DNA from: Clitopilus passeckerianus
Taxonomy: Eukaryota; Basidiomycota; Agaricomycetes; Agaricales; Entolomataceae
DNA length: 64,000 bases
Assembly (NCBI GenBank): GCA_944990035.1
Contig: CALYLX010000075.1
Span: 1 to 64,000, forward strand
Reading direction: 5' to 3'
Part shown: positions 47,771-59,041 of the stretch, piece after piece
How the letters are laid out: each line of letters starts with the position of its first letter
Numbering within the stretch: the first letter of the stretch is position 1
Notes under the pieces: generated by a model
Databases searched by the model: none
Told to the model about the DNA's origin: nothing
The model's input: only the letters and a program-made list of their open reading frames with translations
Program-made: the position numbers and the translations under genes

Positions 47771-48679
47771 GCTAGGATAGCTTCTGGGTTGTTGTCAAAG
47801 TAATCCCGAATGTTGTTGGGCAATCGTGATATGCCATTGATAGTGGTCGACTGACGGTTGAAGGGAGGTCCCGTATCACCCCACGCCAGCCCATCACTGG
47901 GCAACAACAGTGCTTGGGTACCCATTGTCCCCGTCCAAAAACATGAAACATCATTTATACTTTATTAGTGGCCCGAGAGCAGCCACTCGTCGACCATTCC
48001 CTGCGTTTACTTGACAAGGCCGATCTAGAGATTTATTACTTAAACCGTGGGTGGAGAGATTCGGAATGAGAGCACGGAATACGACGCATCTAGCGAATTT
48101 TGAAGGTCTTAATAGCCCATCTCATCAAAATCCCACCAAAAAGCTGCCGCCGCTGTGAGTGTAGAGACACATATGGATTCCGACCTTCAAAGGCGGAGCT
48201 CGGTCGCTTTTCCGCCCCGACCAAGCCGGGAATGAGCTGTCCCAAGAATGATAGAATCAGTTTATTAGGGTCAGGCGCCCTAGGAACGGGCTGCAGAACC
48301 CTCGCCCATCTCATGCCACTACAATGTTATTCTGAGCCATAGTACGCTCACTCAGGAACTATCGCCGGCATCCTCCGGCATCCCGGCTGCATCGAGTTTT
48401 ATGGTTGATTGTATCACGAGATATGAGAAAACGCGAGCTTTCTCCAGGCGACTCTTGCATGCAGACCGTCATCCAAACCGATAAAAATACTCCTAAAGCC
48501 TCACAAAGCGAGATGCTGAAGAATCAAATATTAGTGCAACGGTGGGGAGTGGCGGAAAAAAGGGTGTTGCTGCAAACGGCAACTAAATTTTGATCGCCTT
48601 CGCTTGGATGTCAACGCCAAGTGTTCGCAAGATACACACACTTATCCCAAGAATCAGACCAACATGATCGAATGCTCGG

Positions 48680-48687
48680 TATATAAG
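48680..48687 (+). promoter_or_regulatory. TATA box of the GH79 gene
   Basis: TATATAAG 80 nt upstream of the ATG at 48760, followed by a long pyrimidine-rich leader (ctttcgctttccttctccctcc). Confidence 0.5.
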
Positions 48688-48759
48688 TTGTTGAGTACTG
48701 CGCAGCACGACAGCGCTTTCGCTTTCCTTCTCCCTCCTTCACACGCTCTTTTCTAATCT

Positions 48760-50871
48760 ATGTTGTCCTTTCATCGGTTTTCGTCGCCTGTTTATTTGGC
48801 GGGACTTTTAGCTCTGCTGGCAAATGTCGTGCTAGCAGGCCAACCTGTAAATATTTCTTTTCCCGCAGAGCCGCCCGCCTCTGCTCTAAAGAACGTTCTG
48901 GATGACAATTACCTCGGAATCTCATGGGAACTGAGCTCTTTCGACACCCTCTGTGTGTTTTTCTTCATCCAAGTGTGATAACCGGTCAACTCATCCTTGC
49001 ATTAATTTTCAGGGGGTAAAGCCGTAGACACTATCCCGCCAGCAATGCAAAACTACTTGCACAACCTCGCTGTTCGAATGTCCAAGCCATTGCGTATCAG
49101 AGTGGGTGGAAATGGGATGGACGGGTATGACTCGGGACTTTCGATTCTGACATTGACATCGGTTAATCATGACTTTGCAGATCCACCTACGTGCGCAAGC
49201 TCCCTACCTTCCTCGAGCTCATCAACCCCGATGCATACTTCAACGATGTACCCGTCAAGTTCGGGCCTATCATGCTTGATGTCATGAACGAGATGTACAA
49301 CCGTGTCGGCCCCATGCAGTTCATCCTTGGCCTAGGCATGCGACAGCCCGATGATACCCTACATCTCGTCGACTTTGCAGAAGATGCTAACAAAAAGTTT
49401 GGAGACCGTTTAGATGCGTTCTTGCTTGGTAACGTTAGTATCTGATTCTCGTAATTGTCGTCACTGTCCTCAATAACTTTCTATTTTAGGAGCCTGACTT
49501 GTACACTGGCCACGGCGAACGCGAAACCTATGACATCCCCACCTATGTCAGTAATTACCTACACTCTGGGAAATGAATCTCTCAAATCCGATTCCGCTCG
49601 GCCTCTCTAGATTGACGAAATTGGCGCACTCATCGGTGACCTCGAAAATGCAAACACTCTTCCCAGAAAACTGGTTGGCGGTCCAACTACCTGCTGTGGA
49701 TGGTCTGTTGCTCTCCTCCCCTCCATCTACATGAAACTAACAATGCTGCAGGAATCTCTCTACTGTTATTGATGCCGGATTGAACAAATACCCATACAAA
49801 TATTATACGTACGTCCTGATTTCTGACTGGTATTTTCGTGATTCCGATGCTTGCGACAGCGTTCAGCGATACCCTAAACATCAGTGTGGGGGTGTTAACG
49901 AGGATAATACGAACCTGACCTACTTCCTCACTCATGCGAATCGTACGTTTCCTTGGCGTTTTTTATGACTTGGAGATACTGACAATGACCACAGTGAACC
50001 CTTACCTCAACTGGCAGATTGAAGGCATCGAGAAGGCTCAGCAGAGCAACATTCCTGTCCTTCTCACCGAATACAACACAATCGCCTGTGGCGGCACAAA
50101 CATCTCCTCCACCGTACGTTCTGCTCCATTCCTCCCTACTCTCATCTCATGAATAACCCACAGTTCGGAGCTACCCTATGGTTGGTCGACGCCGGACTCA
50201 AAGCCGCCACCGCCAACTACTCAGCCATATACATGCACACTCGAGAGTACGACGTCCAATACAACCTCTTCGACCCTCCCTCGCCCGACAGGTCCACTGA
50301 AAGCGGATGGAGAACTGGGTCACCGTACTACGCTGCCCTCTTCCTCACAGAAGCTACCGACCCCACCGGCACTGTCATCGTCGACCTGAACCTCGACAAC
50401 TCCAACACCAACCAGTTCTCCAAGGTCGCCGGGTACGCGTTGTACCATAACGTCCTTGACGGGGGCAAAGGGACGCGAGGCAAACTCGCCTTGATCAACT
50501 TCGACGATAGTGACGAGAAGCAAGTTTACAGCATTCCTGCTGGCGTTGCGGACCGGGTGAACATCCGACTCCTTACGGCGCCCTCCATTGTTGAGAGGAC
50601 GAATATTTCGTGGGCGGGACAGACTGTTGGTGATTTGGGTAACCTGCTGGGAGACCAGCTGACGGGGGATCTCGATTGCTCAGATGGTTGTGATATCGAG
50701 CTTCCGAGCCCGGGTGCAGCTTTGGTTGGGTTCAGCTCTGGCCAGTTCTTCACGGGGAACTCGACCCTACCTGATATCACGGGCTACCTTTCTGCTGCCC
50801 GTGCCTCGTACGAGAGGGGTTCGCTGGGAGCCGTTGCTATCTTTATGTCGATGCTGTTCCTTCTCGTATAA
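48760..50871 (+). CDS. Glycoside hydrolase family 79 beta-glucuronidase-like, GPI-anchored
   Basis: Secreted enzyme expected to release glucuronic acid or a related sugar from glycans such as arabinogalactan proteins. The signal peptide is MLSFHRFSSPVYLAGLLALL followed by ANVVLAG. Exons then give NYLGISWELSSFDTLWGKAV, LAVRMSKPLRIRVGGNGMDG and FILGLGMRQPDDTLHLVDFA. The acid/base glutamate is in LLGN+EPDLYTGHG (an intron splits GN from EP) and the nucleophile glutamate in IPVLLTEYNTIACGG. FGATLWLVDAGLKAATANYS and YDVQYNLFDPPSPDRSTESG complete the barrel, and a beta-rich domain follows. The chain ends with a Ser/Ala spacer and a hydrophobic tail (AVAIFMSMLFLLV), a typical GPI-anchor signal. About ten exons. 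Confidence 0.88.
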
Positions 50872-51136
50872 TAGCTTTGGTACTTTTTGTATCAAATTGC
50901 GAGGACATTGCTGAGTATAGATGCTAGTAGAAGTATAGTCATGATATTACTGCGTTCTATGTCTATTAAATCGTAGAATGTTTACGGATACAACAGCAAC
51001 TTCGTAAGTCGTGAAGAGACGTGGTATATGGAATGAGATGAGTGCAGTCCGTGGTCAAGAAATATGCTAGAAGGTAGTTGTGCAAGAATGCGAGAGGGAT
51101 TACGTGGAGGGCAGGAAGGGAAAGGTAAATGGGCAT

Positions 51137-53831
51137 TTAGTCGTGCTCAGGATGCTCCTTCCAGCTTTTTGGAGGTGACTTCTTGCCGACAACTCCTACT
51201 CCGCGGAAGAAGATTAGAGCAAGAAGCGTAGCTAAAGTGACCTCAATCAGCAAAGGCTAAAAATGCTGCAAGGAAAGCCTTACCAAGAATACCAAAAGCA
51301 AAGCATCCCCACTGTGCAGCTGCGTAGCTGTCAAGGCCGGGTCCAATGTGGCCAGGGCGATTGTGAGGTAGAGGTCCGCCTGGTCCGCCATTTGGCCCTC
51401 CTGGCCCAAAACCGCCGGGACCTGGTGCACTATTTGGAAGCGATCCGAAGGGTGGACCCATGGGAGGATGCTGGATGGTGACTCTGTTGAAGATGACGGT
51501 GGTGACGGTGATGCCTAATGAGGTGCCGAGCTGGGGTATATCGTGATGAGCATTTAGCTATTGGTCGAATGTGGCGAGACACACTAACCTGCGTCATGGT
51601 CTGGAAGAGTGCCCCAGCTAGACTCTGCTCGTGAGGAAGGGCTACGTGTGCAACGTATAGCGTTCCTGCAGCAAATACGAAATCTGCACCAGCGACCACG
51701 ATGATTGCTGCTGGGAATCCGTAGGCCCAGTATGGTTTCGCCGGATCAATGAGTGCAAACAGAAGACAGGCTAAGGATGTTCCCATCGTCCCAGTAGCTA
51801 TGAAGGAGGGTCAGTAAGCTAGATTGCACTTTGTAGTAGGTGGCGTACCGATGATAGCGAGAATGGGAACATGGCCGATGACGGCTGCAACGATGATATT
51901 GCAGATGATGCCTGAGACGAACATAGGTAGCAGGCGAACCACAGTGAGCAGTGGAGAAAGCCCGAGATAGTTCTGATAGTAGAGCTGGGCGAAAACATAA
52001 TGTTAGATCAAAAGCAATGGATGGAGGGTAGGGAAAGCCAGCTCACCTGTACCCAAAATGTCCACGCCAAGAACGCACACCAGGTCAAGAAGGCAATCCA
52101 CATAGCCACGGCTAGTCGGCCATTACCCCGGCGCCACAAAGATAATTTCATGAGGGGCGGAGGCGTCTTCCATGACTTGTACTTCTGCCACTGTGCAGCC
52201 GCTTCAGCATCTGTTACTTGTGGCGTTACTGAGGTTACTGGTACAGATTTCTCTGGCGAAGGAAAATCTTTCTTGAGTGTGACATCGTCACTTGTTGCAT
52301 GTGGTATTGTTGTCGCAGAGGAGAGGGCCGTGGGGAGGGGTGTTTGCGCGAGATCGAAAATTCTCTCAAGGTATCTCTGCCAGAAGAGGAAGGCGATAAG
52401 GAATATAATGCCGAGGATGAGAAGAGCTATGATGTCTGAGGGCCAGGAGTGAGTTTTCTCTTAAATATTGGAGGTAAAATAAGTTTAGCTTACATGCAGT
52501 CTTCCACTGCTGTGGGGCAATCTCCCCCTGGCCCAACACGAAAACGATTAGTACCAATCCTGCCGTCACTAAAAAGGCTCCGAGCCAATCGATCCTCTTA
52601 TCCGTCTCCTCCGATGGTAAATCGGGATCAAACGAGACCAGTCCTCCAAGGAGACACAAGACGGTCAATCCGGTCTCAAAGTAAAAGGGCGAACGCCAAG
52701 TTTGACTGGCAGAAAACTTCTTGTCAATAAGAGAAGCGAGAGGTGGGGCAAGCAGCCGACGTACGCAGTAACCTCTGTCAAAGCGCCACCCAAGGCCATA
52801 CCGAATGCTGCGCCAACAGGTGCACCCGCTGCGAATGTCGCGAACGCTGCGGAACGCGTGCGTCCCGGTGGGAATCCATGCGCGAGTATTCCCAGCTAAA
52901 TGGCGTGCTTATCAGTTTCTCTGTGTGGTCATATGAGAGGTACAGGGAAGATGAAACACGAGAATCGTGGAGACACAAGGGGGGTAGTGATAATCATGGA
53001 AAAGAAGGACAAGGATGAATTGGATGGAGAAAGAGTGGCTAAAATGTACTCACCGAAGCGGGGATTGTAGCCGCTGCACCAATGCCCTGAAAACCTCGGA
53101 GAATTTCAAGCGTCACTGCATCTATGAAGGGAGACAGGTTAGAAGCAGAATTCAATTGACCCTCGCCAGCCAGAAGCCGCAAGGACGAGTTGGCCTGCAC
53201 TCCCGGTGAAGCCGAAATTTTGCGAGGAATTTCACCCACCCTTGGCAAATCCGCACCCAAGGGTGAAAGCAGCCAGGAGAACTGAACCTGCGAGGAAAGT
53301 TTTTTTGCGACCATAGAGGTCAGCAATTCGCCCACAGACGATCAGGAGACAACCCTGAAGGAGGTGAGAGTGTTAATCAACGATAGGGTAAATGGGGATA
53401 TCGAGAAGACAGATGGATCCGATGGCACGGACAGGGCGACGCGACGGACGGCCAACTAGGGATGGGAGCCAGAAAAAGACCACGAATGGAACGTACTGAG
53501 CTTAGAGGGTAGGCTGAGACAAGCCACTGGAGGCCAGTTTCGTTGATACGAAAATCGCGCCCAATTGTCGAGAGAGAGATGGACACAGCAGTATTGTTGG
53601 CACTCTGAAAAAACCTTTTAATCACGAACAATGGGCAAGACGTTGAAGGAAACCACGCACGTTTACTATCATCGCGAAGGTACAAGTCATGACAAGCACC
53701 ACCGATTTGAAGGAGCTCCTTTGAGGAGCGTCCTCATGAACTAATGCTTCATGGCCGTAGCCTTCTTCTACGATTCTTCCATCTTGACTCTTGTCGCCTT
53801 CCGACGAGACTGGTGAAGGCGGTCGGTTCAT
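51137..53831 (-). CDS. MFS drug/proton antiporter, 14-TM (DHA2-type)
   Basis: Plasma-membrane exporter predicted to pump small molecules out of the cell. The N-terminus is polar (MNRPPSPVSSEGDKSQDGRI). The first helix ends FAMIVN+SANNTAVSISLSTIG, then INETGLQWLVSAYPLSS, CGRIADLYGRKKTFLAGSVL (the loop 2-3 motif A, GRxADLYGRKK), GFQGIGAAATIPAS and APVGAAFGMALGGALTEVTA (motif C-like). An unusual long cytosolic loop rich in Thr and Pro (TPQVTDAEAAAQWQKYKSWK) separates helices 6-8. Before the last helix there is a Gly/Pro-rich insert (PGGFGPGGPNGGPGGPLPHN). The stop is at 51139-51137 after KEHPEHD. About ten small introns. Confidence 0.88.
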
Positions 53832-54667
53832 TGGATTTGGCCGACAAGAACGACGACGCGGGAGTAAAGCAAGGAGATAGGAGAGGCCTACGTGCTACAG
53901 ATATTATACACGCTCAGTCAGCGCTAGTCAGCCTTTATAATATGTTGCCGTATATCCGATTACGATGCGGCGGAGGAGGAACGAACACATGATGGTTCCA
54001 ACGTTTAGCGGGTAGCTCTGCAACGTCCTCGGTGCGACGCTTCGGAGGGTTGTCAAATTGTGAAAATGATGCCACAATCCTGGCGGATAAATCGGGTCAA
54101 ATGTTGTCCCCGAAGATTTTATCAGATTAGATGAACCCTTACTCAGCTCCAGACCTATAAATTCGCCATAAGTTCAGGTCTTTTAGTCAAAAAATGAAGG
54201 ACTTCTAATCAAATTGTCGCCTAGTTATGCACATGTGGGCACACACGGTCTTATTGTGGCGGAACCACGAAAGCGCGAGCCCGGCAGTACGCACACGAGG
54301 AAAGACTTCATTCATTTAGATCCACTTTTAGACCCACCTAGATGCGACAGGACGCACACGGCCTCATATGTCATAATTGACATTTTGTTCCTCGTTCTGC
54401 CTACTTTCTCCCCCCAATATGCATAATCTGCGGTCCGAAACGATCTATAACTCAAAAACGGCCTTTCAAAGGCGATGAGCGAGAAGTAGGTATGAACCGG
54501 AAACGAGGCTGAACCAGTGGAAGAAGTTTGACACCATCGGCGCAAAGTAACGTTCTTGGGCGGGTGGACCCAAGACCCTCTCAATAATGATTGAAACACA
54601 GATTCTCGCAAAAATCCCTAAGACTGTCTGAAAGCCGCGGGCAGCCGCATGTTCTTGACGTCCTCCC
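53832..54667. other. Intergenic, no supported gene
   Basis: This should carry the MFS promoter at its left. Nothing else was recognised. Confidence 0.35.
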
Positions 54668-55975
54668 TCATCCCCTTTCCACAAACCAATCGTTGTCTCC
54701 AAGGGTGTCAAAGCCATGCTCGATCTTGAACATGTGAGGAGTTAATACCGGTTCAGGCATCAGTTGCATCTCACTACATACCCAAGTTGCGAGAATCCCA
54801 GATATCATGTTGGCGGTGTCACGGTCAACCTTGGGTTTGCCCCTTTCTTGAACAGGGAAAACAGTTACCACCGGTGAGGTCCTGTATGATGCCCCTTTTC
54901 CATCGGCATTGACACTGAGAATAAAAAAGAACCATTCAAAACCACTTGTCAATACACCCCGAATATGTGTTCTCCTGCTTGAACATCAGCGTTACTTGCG
55001 AACCATCTAAAAGACCCCATACTTCAATCTCTTCGCTGCAGCATAGAGCTGAATAACTGCCCGGGAGATGTGTTCCTCAAGCCTGACTCTTCAATCCTTT
55101 GCTTCGACGACGAAGAAACTCAGAACCGAATCTATGTTCTTTGTAGTGTGCCGGATCGTAGGGTTGCCTAAAATGTGCACTGCGGCTCATCAGAACAAAG
55201 TCGGCAACGAAAACAAGAGCCCAACTCACCCGCCGTTTGGGGATCAGTGACAACGAGAGTGTAATCAAGGAAGCCGACCAAGACAGCCTCCGAACCAGAG
55301 GCTGTCGGCACCGAGGTCGCAGCGAGGTTAAATTCGGTGTTGAGTACCTTTCGTTTATTGGCGGGGAGCATTGCCGCTGCGCGGTAGAGAAACGCGTCGA
55401 CCCATGTACGAGCGCTGGCCTCCGACTAGGTAGAGGTTTGACTGAGAGTCCTGCAAGTACGCAAAATATGGAGTTATACGTACTGATTGTGCAACAAGGT
55501 TTAAAAGCATATCTAAGAAGCGATGCATATTTTCGGCGTTCATGAAGTTGTTTTTCCCAGCCGCCTTCGCGGCGTCCATCTGAAGATCCACGTCCTCCTT
55601 AAGATCAAGGAATTTTCCACTGGTGGTTTGGAGTTTTGCCTCAAGGTCTGGGTCGGCAGACGAGAAAGAGTGGCTCTGACACAAGAGGAGAAATTCATTT
55701 ATACTTGTACAGTATCACAGGGCGGGGCATACCTTCTCTGCAATTAACGTCTTTGCTTTCATCCAGTCGATAATCCCATCGAATCGAGCGAGCTCAGCCT
55801 CATCGATCTCGATTTCCACTCCTGTTGTCTCAGGCTGTTGGTCGTCAGGCTTAACCGCCTCAGAAACCTTGATTTTGTCCCTAAAGACCTGGAGGGCATT
55901 TAGAGCGCTAGCAAACTCTGTAGCGTTGCAGCCAGAGCGAATTTTTCGTTTCTTTGATGGTGGTTCACCGCTCAT
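54668..55975 (-). pseudogene. PD-(D/E)XK-like fungal protein interrupted by one TGA
   Basis: A spliced reading from ATG 55975 gives MSGEPPSKKRKIRSG (basic, possible nuclear signal), IDEAELARFDGIIDWMKAKT, FMNAENMHRFLDMLLNLVAQ, ASARTWVDAFLYRAAAMLPA and GSEAVLVGFLDYTLVVTDPQ. Then NIDSVLSFFVVEAKD is followed by an in-frame TGA at 55093-55091. After it the frame goes on as RVRLEEHISRAVIQLYAAAK, THIRGVLTSGFEWFFFILSV and TANMISGILATW+IEHGFDT to TGA 54668. The acidic residue in GFLDYTL and the E-x-K in VVEAK look like a PD-(D/E)XK nuclease core, which is inference. Agaricomycetes carry many such unnamed proteins. All other exons join cleanly, so the break is either a single nonsense mutation or a base error. 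Confidence 0.55.
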
Positions 55976-56809
55976 GTCTCGAACACGATGTAGGAGAGGA
56001 TGAAAGGGATGCAAGGACAAGGGGAGTGCACCAGAGAAATCCGAGAAAATCAACCCCTTCAAAGTCCCATAAAAAGCGGTTTCGGGGTCCTCGTCCCAAA
56101 ATGGATAATCTCAGTCGCTTGGGTTTGGTCGCTTGTATTCAGTATGATGGTAATAATACGGCTTCATTATTCAAGTCAATGACTCTGCATATCTGCGAGT
56201 TTGGCGGCCTCAGTGTGTTTACCCGACCTTGGAGACCTCTCATTGCGTAAATGTCTCCCGGTTGGGGCAAGTTGTGACCTCTCCATTGAGCCTTATGTAC
56301 CTGGGTCGCCTCATCCGGTACTCGCATGGCCTTTTCTCTTCTTCTGCTTTGATATGGCTCGTCGCTGCCTTGTATCACTGCTGACGCGCAACAGAGTTTG
56401 TCTGGCGTCTTTGAAGATCTTTTCCCGAAGAGTACTAACATAGATTCAGTCAACTTGAATGACGGGGCACAAGGCCAGAATTTAAGCTCAGGCACGGTGC
56501 ACCTCGCTGGATGAGGTGGGAAATGGTACTACATTTGCTAGACCCCGAGGGGCTTGGGGCTCTTGTATTTTATTTCTGCGTGTGCTAAGGAAGCCTTCAA
56601 AAACGATGGGCCCCTGAAATATTTGGTCTTGGTGCTCGTTTCGCTGGTCCATATCTCGACTGATCGATTTCAATCCATGTTCCGCCATCATGCAATGGGC
56701 CGCCAGTTACCGCGGACATGCTGTCTCCCACAAACCATTTCGTTGTCGCTTGATACCGAAAATGAGGAGTGGTGGTTGGGAACTCTCACGATGGAGGTGT
56801 ACGATAACG
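55976..56809. other. Intergenic, no supported gene
   Basis: Frames on both strands lack recognised motifs. The right end runs into an F-box-family relic. Confidence 0.3.
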
Positions 56810-57475
56810 AAAGCTGACGACGACCTAACCACCGCTTTGGTCTCTATTAACCACAAAAATTACCCATCCTCAACGGCCGAAGCTTTACCACACGAGGACG
56901 TTTCGTCGTCTCACCTTTTTTACTTCCTTACGCCTATAAACTACAAGACACAACTTCGGGCATTGACTCTCCTCGGCGTGAAACTTTGACTCGACCACCT
57001 TGGATTAACCAATTTCCTCCTCTTGGCTCGTTCAACTCTCGAAAAGCTCACCATCCTCAAGTCGACATTCATTCCATCTACTGGGTCTGATACTGACGTT
57101 TCTGCGGTCGACGCCACACTCTCCCGACTCAGCCGACTAGCAGACCTCAATCTACAGTATAATCTCCTCACACCCCTCATTCTCACCTGGCCGTCGCCGC
57201 CAGTGACTACGCTGCTAACTCACCACCTCCTTGTCCATGGCAATCTAGAAGAATTCGCTGTAGGAGGCGGAGCAGATCTAATGCAAAAATTAGAGATTAC
57301 TACACGGCGAGAGATAACCTTCGCAGTGGATTCGACATATACAAAATGGGGTTTATCCAAGGAAGCTATGATGGCTTCGCTGCGAGCCGCAGAAGCGCCT
57401 TCGAAGAAGAAGGGAATGCTTCTGACAATCAATCTGCCGCCTGGCAAAAACCTGGTGAGTAAACTCATCGCTTGA
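56810..57475 (+). pseudogene. F-box-like family relic, C-terminal part (copy 4)
   Basis: This resembles the tails of F-box copies 1-3: DVSSSHLFYFLTPINYKTQL RALTLLGVKL (compare LSLRQLEHFMSCPDKPSRLH TLILEKI of copy 1), then LLARSTLEKLTILKSTFIPS, LSRLADLNLQYNLLTPLILT W (compare MINLTKLELRGRVLTRNVLS W) and a final Lys-rich segment. A TGA at 56987-56989 interrupts the frame and no F-box or N-terminal exon was found upstream. It is more diverged than the other copies. Confidence 0.45.
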
Positions 57476-58194
57476 ACGTTCTGGAAATATCGGCTGACTC
57501 AAGGATACAGACAGATTTGAGTGGATGACGTATTATGTGCTATGTAGCGACAGGGTAGAGAATCCGAAAGAACGTATATGAGACACGGGGAGCAATGCGA
57601 CCTGACCCAGCGCCTTAATTCCTCTTTGTAGTCCTATCTGGACTGCGAATCCACCCACGGTCTACATTTCGCCTCTTCCAAAATCTGATAAAGATCAGTA
57701 CCGTAATCATGAGAATTTGAATAACTGCGTACGCATTTTGATGAGATACGCCTCTAACTGGGTCCTTTCGTGCAATTCGCCTTCACACGAGTTGCGATTC
57801 ATTTTTAAGTCGTTCAACAACATGAAGATGAAAGCCTCGCTGGTCGGGGAAGGCATCTTGAGGGCGCCATAGACATCATCATGAAAACGCGGTCTGGAAG
57901 TGTTGGAGCCTGCCGTAAAAATAGTAACAGATCCCGCAATTAACGGAGTCACAGGGGCAACCGGCAACACCTGTGATTGTCGTCCTCGACGGACGTTTTC
58001 TGTGGTTTCGTCCCTGGATAGCCATGTCTCGGTTTGCCACTTAGAGATGAAATGCTTCATCCACGCATCCTAGGGTTGACATTTCGTGGAGTCGTCTCGC
58101 CGTCAAACGGTCAAGAAAGTCCGTCGACGTTCTGGATATAAAGCTGGGTCTATACGAGAGAGCTTTAAACATTGTTCTGAAGGAACTCAAATCA
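57476..58194. other. Intergenic, with a TATA box near its end
   Basis: No gene is supported apart from a short minus-strand frame of unknown meaning at 57707-58060. A TATAAA box at 58137-58142 serves the next gene. Confidence 0.35.
58137..58142 (+). promoter_or_regulatory. TATA box of the small secreted protein gene
   Basis: TATAAA 53 nt upstream of the ATG at 58195. Confidence 0.45.
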
Positions 58195-58649
58195 TGCGTA
58201 CTTTCATTTCACTTCTTGCAACTGCTTTGCTTTTGGCTTCAGGTGTTGCCGCCCAGGCTCCTCCCATTCCTCCAATGGGGGTATGTTTATTCTAGTCCGA
58301 CCTCTTGAACACTGATAATGACCCCTTGAACAAATGTACTGCTGTCCACCAGTCGGACCAGGTGGCCTGGCACTTGATCGCCAGCAGATGAATCCCTATT
58401 CGATCTTCTGCTAGTAAGTCTGTCATCTCAAAACCCTGCTACTAATGAACTTACGTCTTGCCTCAGTTATGACGAAGGGACCGATAATGGTTGCTTCTAC
58501 GTGAGTTATTACTCGAGCTGCAGATAGGCCTGCAATTGCTGATGATCCGTAAATTTCAGAGCCCTGCAACTGGAGAAGGTGGAGGACCTGCAGAGGGATG
58601 CCCAACCCAGGCACCATCTAATCCTCACCCACCAAGTTGCCCAGTTTAA
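58195..58649 (+). CDS. Small secreted Pro/Gly/Cys protein
   Basis: The start MRTFISLLATALLLASGVAA (58195) is a clear signal peptide, followed by QAPPIPPMG. After introns the mature part reads GPGGLALDRQQMNPYSIFCY, YDEGTDNGCFY and SPATGEGGGPAEGCPTQAPS and ends NPHPPSCPV. It has about 75-80 residues with four Cys in the mature chain. I know no named family; it is of the size and type of fungal small secreted proteins. The first intron (gtatgt at 58281 to ccaccag) joins out of frame unless the GGGG run at 58277-58280 has one more G. This is another homopolymer break. The other two introns are canonical. Confidence 0.55.
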
Positions 58650-59041
58650 TTAGTTCGAGACCGACCGTCGCATAAGAAGAGACTTCGGTACATAGTTCTG
58701 TCCAGTCAACCATATAGGGAAAATGTGAGAAGTGGAACAATCACTATCAGTCACAGAGTGGTGGCATGTAGTGAATATTTGGTTAGAGCCCAGAGTTTCT
58801 GTTGCTTGACTTGGAGAGAATGAGATGAAAGTGAGAAGCCCGTCCGAGGAACTCGGAAGTTAACACGTTAGGCCACGTGAGTCAAGAACGCGCTTCCACT
58901 GCTGTGGCGGTGCTGAACAGCCCTCTTCCCGCCTTTCAGATCTGCTTTGACGTCCTGTCGCTGCCTCCGCTCCTTGCTCGCCTCGAACGACTCTCCAGCT
59001 TACACAGAGCTTCCAGACTACCACAAGTACTGCCTCCAAGG
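58650..59041. other. Intergenic, no supported gene
   Basis: The frame of the next gene extends upstream to 58877 without a stop but also without an ATG. Nothing else was seen. Confidence 0.35.

Larger units (their letters stand above)
46988..48759. other. Intergenic region with an imperfect tandem repeat
   Basis: No gene is supported. An imperfect direct repeat with a period of about 175 nt lies at 47423-47770. A TATATAAG box at 48680-48687 belongs to the GH79 gene. Confidence 0.4.

Noticed and set aside
55091..55093. TGA as a selenocysteine codon
   Set aside because: Dikaryotic fungi are not known to use the selenocysteine system, and no family member places Cys or Sec after the E-x-K motif as far as I know.
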